From Actinomycetes bacterium (GTDB lineage Bacteria; Actinomycetota; Thermoleophilia; Solirubrobacterales; Solirubrobacteraceae): 62,997 bases of DNA. The stretch is taken from the NCBI GenBank assembly GCA_021820105.1, contig JAKAED010000004.1, positions 1-62,997 of the forward strand. Reading direction: 5' to 3'. Every line of letters starts with the position of its first letter. Position 1 is the first letter of the stretch. The translations under genes were made by a program, and so were the position numbers. Below the pieces are notes generated by a model that saw only the letters and a program-made list of their open reading frames with translations, ran no database searches and had not been told where the DNA came from. This document shows, piece after piece, positions 45,275-55,591 of this stretch.

Positions 45275-47067
45275 TGACAGCCGGCCGCCTGCAGACCCTC
45301 CCTGCGCTTGATTGGACGGGCTGGGGCACCAGGCATCTGTTCTTCACGGGCAAGGGTGGCGTGGGCAAGACCACGACCGCCTCGGCGGTCGCGGTCGCGC
45401 TCGCCGACAAGGGCCGGCGGGTGCTGATCGTCTCGACCGACCCGGCGTCAAACCTCGACGACGTGTTCGGGATCGACGCAGGCAGCGACCCGGCACCAGT
45501 GCCGGATGTGCCGGGACTGTCGGTGATGAACATCGACCCTGAGGCGGCCGCGCGGGCTTTCATGGAGCGCGCCGTCGGCCCCTACCGCGGGGTGCTCCCG
45601 GACGCTGCGATCGCGAGCATGGAGGAGCAGCTCTCTGGTGCGTGCACTGTCGAGATCGCCGCGTTCAACGAGTTCACCGGCCTGCTCGCCAAGCCGGCGC
45701 TCACGACCACGTTTGATCACGTGATCTTCGACACCGCCCCGACCGGCCACACCCTCAGATTGTTGACGCTCCCGAGCGCGTGGAGCGGTTACGCGGCCGA
45801 GCACCCGGCCGGCGCCAGCTGCCTGGGACCGTTGGCGGGGCTTGATCAGCAGCGCGAGCAGTACGCCCGCGCGGTCCAGCTGCTCGCCGATCCGAGCGCG
45901 ACGACACTCGTGCTCGTGACCCGCCCCGAAATCGGCGCCCTGCGGGAGGCCGCACGGGCAAGCGCGGAACTGGCCGACCTCGGCGTCCGCAACCAGCACC
46001 TCGTGGTCAACGGCGTCCTGGCCGACCCGGGCGAGGACCCAACAGCGATCGCCTTCTCGCGGCGACAGTCTGAGGCGATGGCAAGCGAACCGGCCGCGCT
46101 GAGAACGATGCCGGCGTCAGCGGTCGCGCTCGTCGCCGGTGAACTAACCGGCACCGCGGCACTCCGTGCTCTCACCATGCCGAATGCCGACGGTTCCGAA
46201 CCTGGAGAGTCCTCGTCCACCGAGTTGCCAGGCCTGGGTGAGCTCATCACCGAGCTCGACGCGGCCGCCAGCGGTGTGGTGATGACGATGGGCAAGGGCG
46301 GTGTCGGCAAGACGACCCTGGCGGCAGCGCTGGCCGTGGCGCTGGTCGATCGCGGCCATCAGGTAACGCTCTCGACCACCGATCCGGCGGCGCACATCAC
46401 CGACGCTCTGGCCGGCGCGGAGATGGACGGCCTCGTCATCGAACGGATCGACCCGGCTGTTGAGACCGACCGCTACACCCGCGAGGTGCTGGACTCAGCG
46501 AAGGGGCTGGATGCTGAGGGCCGGACGCTGCTTGAGGAGGATCTCCGCTCGCCGTGCACCGAGGAGATCGCGGTATTCCGCGCCTTCGCGCGCACCGTAG
46601 ACCAGGCCAATGACCGGATCGTGGTGCTCGACACCGCCCCGACCGGCCACACACTCCTGCTGCTCGACGCAGCCCAGAGCTACCAGCGCGAGATCCAGCG
46701 AACCAACGCGAACGTCCCCGACGAGGTCAGCCAACTACTCGCCCGCTTGCGCGACCCGGAGTTCGCCCGCGTACTGGTCCTGACATTGGCCGAATCCACA
46801 CCCGTACATGAGGCGCAGCGGCTCCAGGAGGATCTGAGACGCGCCGCGATCGAGCCCTACGCGTGGGTGATCAACGCCACTCTCACCGGTTCAGCGACGA
46901 CACATCCGGTGTTGCGCGGCCGAGCGGCGGGTGAGCGACGCCAGATCGACCGCGTCGAGGGGCTGGCCTCGCGCACACTTTTCCTTGTCGGCTGGCAGCC
47001 CGACCCGCCCGTTGGTCTCCAGGGACTGCGGGACCTGGCCGCCGACCTGGCGCCGGCCGGCAACTAG
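45274..47067 (+). CDS. arsA: ArsA arsenical pump-driving ATPase (two ATPase halves)
   Basis: FFTGKGGVGKTTTASAVAV and VMTMGKGGVGKTTLAAALAV; two DTAPTGHTL(R/L)LL motifs. Confidence 0.92.
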   Translation: MTAGRLQTLPALDWTGWGTRHLFFTGKGGVGKTTTASAVAVALADKGRRVLIVSTDPASNLDDVFGIDAGSDPAPVPDVPGLSVMNIDPEAAARAFMERAVGPYRGVLPDAAIASMEEQLSGACTVEIAAFNEFTGLLAKPALTTTFDHVIFDTAPTGHTLRLLTLPSAWSGYAAEHPAGASCLGPLAGLDQQREQYARAVQLLADPSATTLVLVTRPEIGALREAARASAELADLGVRNQHLVVNGVLADPGEDPTAIAFSRRQSEAMASEPAALRTMPASAVALVAGELTGTAALRALTMPNADGSEPGESSSTELPGLGELITELDAAASGVVMTMGKGGVGKTTLAAALAVALVDRGHQVTLSTTDPAAHITDALAGAEMDGLVIERIDPAVETDRYTREVLDSAKGLDAEGRTLLEEDLRSPCTEEIAVFRAFARTVDQANDRIVVLDTAPTGHTLLLLDAAQSYQREIQRTNANVPDEVSQLLARLRDPEFARVLVLTLAESTPVHEAQRLQEDLRRAAIEPYAWVINATLTGSATTHPVLRGRAAGERRQIDRVEGLASRTLFLVGWQPDPPVGLQGLRDLAADLAPAGN

Positions 47068-48287
47068 CAGCAACGCGGGCCGACCGCCGGGGCGGGAACT
47101 CGCAGCCCGGGGCGCGGCCGCGGGAGGATCATCGTGGCTGCCGCCGCCACGAACCCGACGCTCGCGAGGATCACGACCGTGGTGTCCGAGCCGGTGGCGG
47201 TGATCAGCACACCGGCCAGAACGGGTCCAAGCGCGCTGCCGCCGGCGAAGATCGCCTGCTGCGTGCCGAGCAGCAGCCCCAGGTCGGCGTCGCCGACCAG
47301 CTCATGCGTGTAGATGCCCTGCAGCGTCGAGATCACCCCGAACGACGCCCCGGCCAGCCCGCAGAACACGATCGCCGCAACCACGTTCCCAGCGAGCAAG
47401 AGAAACAGCACGCCGACGCCACCGAGCAGAAACGACGCGATCACGGTCACCCGGGTCCCGAACGCCCGCAGCACCGGCCCAAGACCGATCCGGCCCGCGA
47501 GCTGCGCAAGCCCACGCATACCACCGATCGTTGCCGCCAGCCCGAATGAGAGGCCAGCGCTGACCATGATCGTTACCTGGAAGACCAGCACCACATCGAC
47601 TGCGGCGCCGGCGATCAGCGATGCGAGCACCCAGCGCTTGAACCCCGCCGTCCGCCACGCCCGCCCGATCGCCGCCCTCGCACCCGCACGCTCCGCAGGA
47701 TCCCTGGAGGTCTCATCGCTGACAGACACCAGCAGGCCGCCCAGCAACAAAACAACGGCCACCAGCACCGCTTCAAGACGGACGGTTTGCCGCCACCCGA
47801 CCGCGCTACTGAGTGCGGCGGTCACGGGGAGAAAGATCGGGCTGGCAAGCGCCCCGAACAACGTCAGCCACACCAACCCCGACGTCGCCCGCGGCCCGGA
47901 TATCCGCACCGTCGCGGACTGGGTGACGTGGTAGAACGCCAGCGCACCGATCGCTCCCGCCCCAACCGCATACAGCCCGCCGAACAACAGCAGCCGGTCC
48001 GCGAACGACGAGGCGAACATCAGCCCCGCCCCCAGGGTGGCGGCAAGCAGGAACGCGGGCCTCGTCCCGAACCTGTCCGCCAGCCGTCCGCCAGGAACGC
48101 ACCCCACCCCGCCGACCACCAGCACGACGCTGAACACCGCGGCCAGCCCGGTCTCAGACCAACCGGTCCCGTGCGGCTCAAGCAAAACGCCGTATGAGTA
48201 ATAGGCGACGCCGTAGCTGACGAGCGCGACGACTCCGAGAGCCGCGACTAGGCCGGGCGGTCGCAGCCCACTGAGTGAGCGGCGCAC
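47064..48287 (-). CDS. MFS transporter
   Basis: About 12 TM; YYSYGVLLEPHGTGWSETGLAAVFSVVLVVGGVGCVPGGRLADRFGTRP. Confidence 0.85.
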   Translation of the reverse strand: MRRSLSGLRPPGLVAALGVVALVSYGVAYYSYGVLLEPHGTGWSETGLAAVFSVVLVVGGVGCVPGGRLADRFGTRPAFLLAATLGAGLMFASSFADRLLLFGGLYAVGAGAIGALAFYHVTQSATVRISGPRATSGLVWLTLFGALASPIFLPVTAALSSAVGWRQTVRLEAVLVAVVLLLGGLLVSVSDETSRDPAERAGARAAIGRAWRTAGFKRWVLASLIAGAAVDVVLVFQVTIMVSAGLSFGLAATIGGMRGLAQLAGRIGLGPVLRAFGTRVTVIASFLLGGVGVLFLLLAGNVVAAIVFCGLAGASFGVISTLQGIYTHELVGDADLGLLLGTQQAIFAGGSALGPVLAGVLITATGSDTTVVILASVGFVAAAATMILPRPRPGLRVPAPAVGPRCC

Positions 48288-48297
48288 GATGGCCGTC

Positions 48298-48687
48298 CTA
48301 GCCGAGCCAGGCGGCGAGTTCGTTCAGCGCGTCCGGGATCACGAAGTAGTACGCCCAAAGGCCTTGGCGCTCTGATCCGACGATCCCGGCCTCGCGCAGC
48401 ACCTTGAGGTGATGCGACACCGTCGGCTGCGCGATATCGAACAGCGGCACCAGTTCACAGACGCACACCTTGCCGGCGTGCTTGCGCAGCACATCCACCA
48501 GCTGAAGCCGCACCGGGTCCCCCAGTGCCTTGGCTACCTGCGCCATCCGTGTGGCCTGCTCACGCTGCACATCCGGGTAGACAACCGGCTCACAGCACGG
48601 CTCCCCCGGCGCTCTTTTCGTCTTCGGTGACAGCTCCAAATCGACGCTCATCAATCTACTTTTATCGATTGAAGTCACGTTTGTCAA
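48298..48687 (-). CDS. arsR: ArsR-family regulator
   Basis: MAQVAKALGDPVRLQLVDVLRKHAGKVCVCELVPLFDIAQPTVSHHLKVLREAGIVGSERQG; start may be at MSVDLEL. Confidence 0.9.
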   Translation of the reverse strand: MTNVTSIDKSRLMSVDLELSPKTKRAPGEPCCEPVVYPDVQREQATRMAQVAKALGDPVRLQLVDVLRKHAGKVCVCELVPLFDIAQPTVSHHLKVLREAGIVGSERQGLWAYYFVIPDALNELAAWLG

Positions 48688-48722
48688 TGGATAGACTCCC
48701 CGTGTCTACCGGGAGGTGAGTC

Positions 48723-49397
48723 ATGTCTTATCCGCATCGCAGCGATGGTCTGGAACCGATGAGAAGCGCGATCGAGAGCATCATCGATCGCCTCTCGAGC
48801 AAGTACCACGGCGTCTTCTCGCACGAGACATGCGCAAAGGCGGTATATGACTCCTGGGATCGGCTGGTTGAGCAGGCGACGTTGATCCCGCCGTTCATGC
48901 CGACCCTGGTTGAGCGCTTCGCCAAGGACCAGCTGCGTGCCGCCGCACAGGTCGAGGGGCTGGTTCCGAAGAAAGTCCCTGAGGTGCTGTTCGTGTGCGT
49001 GCACAACGCCGGGCGCAGCCAGATGGCCGCCGCGCTCGCCCATCATCTCGGCGAAGGCCGGATCCAGGTGCGATCCGCCGGTTCACAGCCGACCGACCAG
49101 ATCTACAACGGCGTCGTCCGCGTGATGGCCGAGATCGGTCTGGACCTCGGCCAGGAGTTCCCCAAGCCGCTGACCGACATCGTCGTTCAAGCTGCTGACG
49201 TGGTGATCACAATGGGCTGCGGCGACGCCTGCCCCATCTTCCCCGGCAAGCGCTATGAGGACTGGGACGTCCCAGATCCCTCCGGGCAACCGATCGACGT
49301 CGTGCGCGACATCCGCAAAGAGATCGAGGTCCACGTCAAGGAACTCCTGGCCAGCCTCCCCACCGAGACGCAAAGTCCCGCGGGAAGCGTCACGTGA
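48723..49397 (+). CDS. arsC: Arsenate reductase (LMW-PTP fold) with N-terminal helical domain
   Basis: VLFVCVHNAGRSQMAAALAHHL...RSAGSQPTDQIYNGVVRVMAEIGLDL. Confidence 0.9.
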   Translation: MSYPHRSDGLEPMRSAIESIIDRLSSKYHGVFSHETCAKAVYDSWDRLVEQATLIPPFMPTLVERFAKDQLRAAAQVEGLVPKKVPEVLFVCVHNAGRSQMAAALAHHLGEGRIQVRSAGSQPTDQIYNGVVRVMAEIGLDLGQEFPKPLTDIVVQAADVVITMGCGDACPIFPGKRYEDWDVPDPSGQPIDVVRDIRKEIEVHVKELLASLPTETQSPAGSVT

Positions 49398-50155
49398 ACA
49401 CACCTCCGCCACTGCCGCGGCGGCTGCTCGCCGAGTTCCTCGGCTCCGCGTTCCTCGCCGCCCTCGTGATCGGATCAGGAATAGCTGCCGTCCAGCTCAC
49501 CCCCAACGATGTCGGCCTTCAGCTGTTCTACAACTCCGCGGCGACCGCGGCAGGCCTGTTCGCGATCATCCTGATGTTCGGCCCGATATCCGGCGGGCAT
49601 TTCAACCCGGTCGTGTCGCTCGTCGACGCGACTTTCGGCGGCCTCTCCTGGCGCGATGCCCGGGCCTACATCCCCGCCCAGATCGCCGGCTGCAGCTTCG
49701 GGGCTGTTGTGGCAAACCTGATGTTCTCGCTGACCGCCATCAGCATCTCCACACACCACCGCGCAAGCCCCGCGCACCTGCTCGGCGAGGTCGTCGCGAC
49801 CCTCGGGCTGATCCTGCTGATCTTCGCGCTGGTACGCAGCCACCGCGCGGCGATGGCCCCCGCCGCCGTCGGTGCCTACATCGGCGCCGCCTACTGGTTC
49901 ACCAGCTCCACCAGCTTCGCGAACCCGGCCATCACGATCGGGCGGATGTTCTCCAACACGTTCGCCGGAATTGCCCCAGCATCCGTCCCCGCGTACGTGA
50001 TCGCGCAGCTCGTCGGCGGCGGCTTGGCGATCGCCGTGATCCGCATCCTGTACCCCGACGTGACAGCGGCCGAGGCCGCCGAGGTCGTCGTGCCACACGA
50101 CCAGGCCGATGGCCACCACCCCGCGACGCCGCGTCCTGAGGGCGCGCGTGCCTAA
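49394..50155 (+). CDS. Aquaporin/MIP-family channel (AqpS-like context)
   Basis: ISGGHFNPVVSLVD and FANPAITIGRMFSNTFAGI NPx motifs. Confidence 0.85.
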   Translation: MNTPPPLPRRLLAEFLGSAFLAALVIGSGIAAVQLTPNDVGLQLFYNSAATAAGLFAIILMFGPISGGHFNPVVSLVDATFGGLSWRDARAYIPAQIAGCSFGAVVANLMFSLTAISISTHHRASPAHLLGEVVATLGLILLIFALVRSHRAAMAPAAVGAYIGAAYWFTSSTSFANPAITIGRMFSNTFAGIAPASVPAYVIAQLVGGGLAIAVIRILYPDVTAAEAAEVVVPHDQADGHHPATPRPEGARA

Positions 50156-50185
50156 CCAGCCAATGACCGAGGAGCCCTCCACCTA

Positions 50186-51580
50186 ATGCATGTGATCGCG
50201 ATCGGCGGCAGCGACGCCGGGATCAGCACCGCCCTACGCGCCCGCGAACTCGACCCGACCGTGGATGTGACGGTGGTCGTCGCCGACGCGTACCCGAACT
50301 TCTCGATCTGCGGCATCCCCTACTACATCTCCGGCGAGGTCACACACTGGCGAAACCTCGCGCACCGCACCTACGCCGACCTCGAAGCCACAGGCATGCA
50401 GCTGCGGCTCGACACCCTCGCGACCCAGATCAACGTCGACGCCAAGGAGCTCGTCGTCCGCGACCGCGAAGGCACCGAGGAAACACTGTCCTATGACGCC
50501 CTCATGGTCGGCACAGGTGCCGTCCCGATCAAGCCCCCAATCGCTGGCCTTGATCACCTCGGCCCAGAGCAGGGCGTTCACCTGCTGCACTCGATGGACG
50601 ACACATTCGCGCTCACCAGCACCCTCGAACGCGCCGGGATCACCCGAGCCGTGATCGTCGGCGCCGGGTACATCGGCCTCGAGATGGCCGAAGGACTCAC
50701 CACCCGCGGCCTGCAGGTCACACAAATCGAGCAGCTCCCCGAAGTCCTCCCCACCGTCGACCCGGAGCTCGGAGCGCTCGTCCACACCGAACTCGAACGC
50801 CACGGAGTCACCGTCGCATGCGACACCCGCGTCGACGCGATCGAACAAGCCGAAAACGGCGCCGGGCCGCTGATCGTGCACGCTACCGGCCCCGGCGGCG
50901 AACCACAGACCTACCCCGCCGACGTCGTCCTCGTCGTCGTCGGCGTCCGCCCCGAAACCGAACTCGCCGCCAGCGCCGGCGCCGAGCTCGGCACCAAAGG
51001 CGCGATCGTCGTCGACCAACGGATGCGCACCAACCTCCCGAACATCTACGCCGCCGGCGACTGCGTCGTCACCCACCACCAACTCCTGGGCACCACCGAC
51101 CGGCCGCTCGGCACCACCGCCCACAAACAAGGACGCGTCGCCGCCGAGAACATCCTCGGGCGGGAACGAGACTTCGCCGGTAGCCTCGGCACCCAAGTCG
51201 TCAAGGTCTTCGACCTCGTCATCGCCCGCACCGGCCTCCGCGACCACGAAGCGATAAGCGCCGACTTCCAACCCCTCACCGTCGCCTCCCAGGCCGACGA
51301 CCACAAGGCCTACTACCCCGGCAGCCACCCCATCCAGATGCGCTACACCGCCGACCAACGCGACGGCCGGCTCCTCGGACTCCAACTCCTCGGCCACCTC
51401 GGATCCGAAATCGCCAAACGCGTCGACATCGCCGCGACCGCGATCCACAACGTCATGACCATCGACGAGATCTCCGACCTCGACCTCTCCTACACCCCAC
51501 CACTCGGATCACCCTGGGACACGATCCAGGCCGGCGCACAAGCCTGGGAGCGAGCTGCCCGGGCCGCGGCTGTGAGCTGA
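50186..51580 (+). CDS. FAD/NAD(P)-dependent pyridine nucleotide-disulfide oxidoreductase
   Basis: GGSDAGISTALRARELDP...FSICGIPYY...AVIVGAGYIGLEMAEGLTTRG...IYAAGDCV. Confidence 0.9.
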   Translation: MHVIAIGGSDAGISTALRARELDPTVDVTVVVADAYPNFSICGIPYYISGEVTHWRNLAHRTYADLEATGMQLRLDTLATQINVDAKELVVRDREGTEETLSYDALMVGTGAVPIKPPIAGLDHLGPEQGVHLLHSMDDTFALTSTLERAGITRAVIVGAGYIGLEMAEGLTTRGLQVTQIEQLPEVLPTVDPELGALVHTELERHGVTVACDTRVDAIEQAENGAGPLIVHATGPGGEPQTYPADVVLVVVGVRPETELAASAGAELGTKGAIVVDQRMRTNLPNIYAAGDCVVTHHQLLGTTDRPLGTTAHKQGRVAAENILGRERDFAGSLGTQVVKVFDLVIARTGLRDHEAISADFQPLTVASQADDHKAYYPGSHPIQMRYTADQRDGRLLGLQLLGHLGSEIAKRVDIAATAIHNVMTIDEISDLDLSYTPPLGSPWDTIQAGAQAWERAARAAAVS

Positions 51581-51857
51581 CACCGACTGCTCGGCCGGAG
51601 CGGCTCGCACAGCTCGGTTGCAACCGGTATCCGGGTGCCGGCCCTCATTCAGGGAACGGGAAGCTGTTCCATGCGGCGTCGAGAATCGGGTTGCGCGTCA
51701 CTTCGATTTCCGGCAGAGCGTTCGCGAGGTTCCACGTTGTCGAGCCATCGATTCTTGCTAGATCGCGCTACCAACGAGCTTGGTGCGCGAGGCGCGGTGT
51801 ACTTACGAATCACGCGCGTGCGGGCGCGTTGTGGCGCGAGGCTGCGACTATCTGGCC

Positions 51858-53483
51858 ATGCCTGTCATCGAGGCCTCATTTCGGAGTTCGGCTGATCGTC
51901 GCTCGGCTACCGATCGCGCTCACGTTGGCGACATCGTCGGCGCTCTAGGGACGGTTTCGAGTCATGACACAGCCCCGCGCGGGTCCCTGCGGCGTCGTTT
52001 GGTGACGCTCGCGGTGGTGATGGGCCCGGGGTTGATCGTCATGGCTGGCGACAACGATGCGGGTGGGTTGTCGGTGTACGCGCAGGCAGGTCAGGTTCAT
52101 GGGATGAAGCTGTTGTGGATCCTCGTCTTGCTGGCACCGGTGTTGATGGTCAACCAGGAGATGGCGATGCGCCTGGGTGCAGTGACCGGGGCTGGCCACG
52201 CGCGGTTGATCGTGGAGCGGTTCGGACGGTTATGGGGCGCGTTCTCGCTCGGGGACCTGCTGGTGGTCAACCTGTTGACGATCGTGACCGAGTTCATCGG
52301 CGTGACGCTCGCCCTCGGCTACTTCGGCGTGAGCAGATATCTCGCTGTGCCGATCGCGGCGGTCGTCTTGCTGGCCGCCACGGGTACTGGCAGTTTCCGG
52401 CGTTGGGAACGAGTGATGTACCTGCTGATCGCGGCGAACCTGCTGCTCGTCCCGCTTGTGGTGCTCACGCATTCTCGGATCGGTGTCGGCGCAGGTGTGG
52501 CCCGCGGTCTGGTGCCGGGCTTGCCGGCAGGCAGCGGTGCACTGCTGTTGGTGATCGCGTTGGTCGGGACCACAGTCGCGCCATGGCAGCTGTTCTTTCA
52601 GCAATCGAACGTCGTTGATAAGCGGATCACGGCCCGGTGGCTTCACTACGAGCGAGTCGACACCGCGATCGGGGCGCTCGTTGTCCTGCTCGGCGCCGGG
52701 GCGGTCATGGTCATTGCGTCGGGTTTGCATGGCGTGGGTCCGGTCTTTCGTGACGCTGGCACGGTCGCGGCCGGCCTGAAGCTCATCAGCGGGTCCGCCG
52801 CGGGGGCGTTGTTCGCGATCGTGCTGTTCAACGCTTCGATTCTCGGGGCTGCAGCGGTGACGCTATCCAGCGCGTACGCGATCGGGGACTTCGCCGGGGT
52901 CAAGCATTCGCTGCATCGCAGGTGGCGGGATGCCCCTCTGTTCCACGGGGTCTATGCGGCGGGGGTGCTCGTTGGCGCGGGCATTGTTCTGATTCCCGGA
53001 GTCCCGCTAGGGGTCATCACCACGGCTGTGCAGGCGCTGGCCGGGTTGCTGCTGCCGAGCGCGTCGGTGTTTCTACTGCTCTTGTGCAACGACCCGGACG
53101 TTTTGGGGCCGTGGACCAACCCACGCTGGCTGAACATGATCGGGGTGGTAGTGGTCACCGCGCTGGTCGTGTTGTCGGGAACGCTGACGGTCACGACGCT
53201 GTTTCCTAAAGCTGATCCGCGTCTGGTCGGGTCGCTGATCGGCTGCGCTGGCGTGGTCGCACTCGTGCTGTGGGGAGCCGCGCTTTGGGCGGCCCGTCGA
53301 CAGCCTGTGGCGGAGGCGCAGACGCCATGGCAGCGCGCAATCTGGACGATGCCCGCCGTTGAGCGGATCGGGCCACCACGCCGCTCGTCCGTCCGCACGA
53401 TCGGTCTGGTTGTGCTGCGCGGGTACCTGATGACCGCAGGTATGCTGCTGGTCGTGAAGGCGATCGAACTCGCGAACGGCTGA
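51858..53483 (+). CDS. Nramp-family divalent metal transporter
   Basis: MGPGLIVMAGDNDAGGLSVYAQAGQ; GTTVAPWQLFFQQSNVVDKRI; start MPVIEASF inferred. Confidence 0.88.
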   Translation: MPVIEASFRSSADRRSATDRAHVGDIVGALGTVSSHDTAPRGSLRRRLVTLAVVMGPGLIVMAGDNDAGGLSVYAQAGQVHGMKLLWILVLLAPVLMVNQEMAMRLGAVTGAGHARLIVERFGRLWGAFSLGDLLVVNLLTIVTEFIGVTLALGYFGVSRYLAVPIAAVVLLAATGTGSFRRWERVMYLLIAANLLLVPLVVLTHSRIGVGAGVARGLVPGLPAGSGALLLVIALVGTTVAPWQLFFQQSNVVDKRITARWLHYERVDTAIGALVVLLGAGAVMVIASGLHGVGPVFRDAGTVAAGLKLISGSAAGALFAIVLFNASILGAAAVTLSSAYAIGDFAGVKHSLHRRWRDAPLFHGVYAAGVLVGAGIVLIPGVPLGVITTAVQALAGLLLPSASVFLLLLCNDPDVLGPWTNPRWLNMIGVVVVTALVVLSGTLTVTTLFPKADPRLVGSLIGCAGVVALVLWGAALWAARRQPVAEAQTPWQRAIWTMPAVERIGPPRRSSVRTIGLVVLRGYLMTAGMLLVVKAIELANG

Positions 53484-53490
53484 CCCGACG

Positions 53491-53844
53491 CTAGCCGGTG
53501 CTGGCCTGACGGCCGGGGAACGCACGTGACTGGCCGCGACGGCCGGAGCTGAGCTGATTGGCGTGTCGCTCGGCCTCGTCGAGCAGTGAGGCCACATGCT
53601 CGTCGTACAGCGCGTAGACGCGCTCGCGACCGTGCTTCTCGCCGATGACCAGGCGGTTGTCGCGTAGCAACCGCAGCTGGTGCGAGATCGCTGGTTGGGC
53701 CATGCCGGTCGCGGCGATGAGGTCGCCGACTGTGTGCGGACGTTCGCGCAGGCAGCCGAGGATCAGCACCCGGCTCGGGGTCGCCAGCGCGAACATCGTG
53801 TCAGCGATCCGCTCCGCCACACGCTCGTTCACGATCCACCGCAA
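53491..53844 (-). CDS. ArsR-family regulator
   Basis: MFALATPSRVLILGCLRERPHTVGDLIAATGMAQPAISHQLRLLRDNRLVIGEKHGRERVYALYD. Confidence 0.88.
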   Translation of the reverse strand: MRWIVNERVAERIADTMFALATPSRVLILGCLRERPHTVGDLIAATGMAQPAISHQLRLLRDNRLVIGEKHGRERVYALYDEHVASLLDEAERHANQLSSGRRGQSRAFPGRQASTG

Positions 53845-53922
53845 CCCTTCGCGCCGCCCGTCGCGTTCTCAGCAACGTAGTGATAGTCCATCGGTCGCAA
53901 GGCTACCTTCGATCCCTCCCGG

Positions 53923-54282
53923 TCATTTCCCGAAGCGTTGCATTACCGCGACTAGTGCGAGTAGAACCGCGCTCGCGCCGATCAGCACAGTGACCGGCGT
54001 GCCGAGCGTCCTGCGCTCTGTGACAGCGAAGACGCCGAGGTTCAGGGACAGCATCAACTGAACGGGATACCAGTCCCGGCGGGTGGCGCGGGGACCGAGC
54101 CATATTGCGGCAAGGAACCCTCCGGCTGCGGCCAGCGCAGTGATCGTCTGTGCTGGGTCTGGCGGGTCGGCGAGCAGCGTGAGCGCGAGACCCAGCAGCG
54201 CACCTACGACGATCGCAAGGCTTGGCGACCGAATCAAGGTGCCCGTGGCTCGTTTCGGTTGACCCCGTATCACAGCTTCCAT
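53923..54282 (-). CDS. Small membrane protein
   Basis: SLAIVVGALLGLALTLLADPP...TVLIGASAVLLALVAVM. Confidence 0.55.
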   Translation of the reverse strand: MEAVIRGQPKRATGTLIRSPSLAIVVGALLGLALTLLADPPDPAQTITALAAAGGFLAAIWLGPRATRRDWYPVQLMLSLNLGVFAVTERRTLGTPVTVLIGASAVLLALVAVMQRFGK

Positions 54283-54333
54283 GAAAGCATGTACATTCGT
54301 GCATACTATGTGGAGCCGTCGAACCTCCGAAAT

Positions 54334-55584
54334 ATGATGCCCACCATCCTTCATCTATCACAGCTGATCCGCAGCGCCCTGGTCGATAGCGCAGGCGAGC
54401 AACTCGGCCGCGTAGAGGACGTGATCGTCAGGCTTGAGGACGAGGGTCTGCCGGTGGTCACCGGGATCAAAGCGAGGATCGGCGGACGTGAGCTGTTCGT
54501 CCCCGCCGAGCGGATCGCGGACCTAGAACGCGGCTCGATCCGCCTCTCCAAAGACAAGCTCGATCTCGGCCGGTTCGAGCGTCGCCCCGGAGAGATCCTG
54601 CTGGGCGAGGACGTCTTGCGTCACAGGCTCATCGACGTGCAGGGCGCTCGACTGGTCACCGCCCACGACGTCGAGCTTGAGCAAATGGACGGTCAGTGGC
54701 GCGTGACCGGCATCCTGACCGGGCGCCGCACAGCGCTGCAGAGCATCATGCGTCGCGCGGGCGAGCATCGCGAAGGCGAGGCGGCCATCGCCTGGAATCA
54801 ACTCGAGCCGTTCGTCGGACACGTGCCAACCTCCAGGCTGCGGATCGGGTCGCGGAGACTCGCCAAGCTCCACCCGGCGCAGATCGCCGATCTCGTGGAG
54901 GCCGCCTCCCACGATGAGGGCGAGGAGATCATCCAGGCTGTCGGCAGCGATCGTGAGCTCGAGGCTGACATTTTCGAGGAACTCGACGACGAGCACCAGG
55001 TCGAGTTCCTGACCGACCGCAGCGACCAGGACGCCTCCGCGCTGATCGCCCGGATGGCGACCGATGACGCCGCCGATCTGATCGCCGAGCTCCCACAAGA
55101 GCGCCGTGCGAGCGTGCTCGCATTTCTCCCCGCCGCCCGGCAGCGGCAGATCAAAGCGCTGCTTGGCTACAACCCACGCACCGCAGGCGGGCTCATGAGC
55201 CCCGAGTTCGTGGCGGTCGCCGTCACAGGAACGGCAACCGACGCGATCGCAGCCGCGCGCGCATCCGAGTGCCCGGATGAGGCGCTCGGAATCATCCTGC
55301 TGGTCGACGCCTCAGGGCAGCTGGCTGGCGCAGTCCCGACCCTCGCACTGCTGCGCGCCAGCCCGGATGTGCCTCTAACAGAGTTGGCCACAGGCGAGGT
55401 ACAGGTCGTCCGTGCCGACGCCGAACTGCTTGAGATCGCAAGGTTGATGAGCGACTTTAACCTCACAGCACTGCCGGTCATCGACGACGAGCAACGTCCG
55501 ATCGGCGTCGTCACCGTCGATGACGTGCTGGAGCTCGTACTGCCGCACGACTGGCGATCGCGACAGCGCATCTCCAACGACTGA
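54334..55584 (+). CDS. PRC-barrel/MgtE_N-like/CBS domain protein (soluble)
   Basis: LIRSALVDSAGEQLGRVEDVIVRLE; ELPQERRASVLAFLPAARQRQIKALLGYNPRTAGGLMSPEFVAV; paired CBS at C-term. Confidence 0.82.
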   Translation: MMPTILHLSQLIRSALVDSAGEQLGRVEDVIVRLEDEGLPVVTGIKARIGGRELFVPAERIADLERGSIRLSKDKLDLGRFERRPGEILLGEDVLRHRLIDVQGARLVTAHDVELEQMDGQWRVTGILTGRRTALQSIMRRAGEHREGEAAIAWNQLEPFVGHVPTSRLRIGSRRLAKLHPAQIADLVEAASHDEGEEIIQAVGSDRELEADIFEELDDEHQVEFLTDRSDQDASALIARMATDDAADLIAELPQERRASVLAFLPAARQRQIKALLGYNPRTAGGLMSPEFVAVAVTGTATDAIAAARASECPDEALGIILLVDASGQLAGAVPTLALLRASPDVPLTELATGEVQVVRADAELLEIARLMSDFNLTALPVIDDEQRPIGVVTVDDVLELVLPHDWRSRQRISND

Positions 55585-55591
55585 GGGTCAA

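Noticed and set aside
50234-51448. 404-aa minus-strand ORF opposite the FAD oxidoreductase
   Set aside because: Antisense open frame expected from high GC3; low-complexity D/V/G-rich translation, while the plus strand has clear FAD/NAD motifs.
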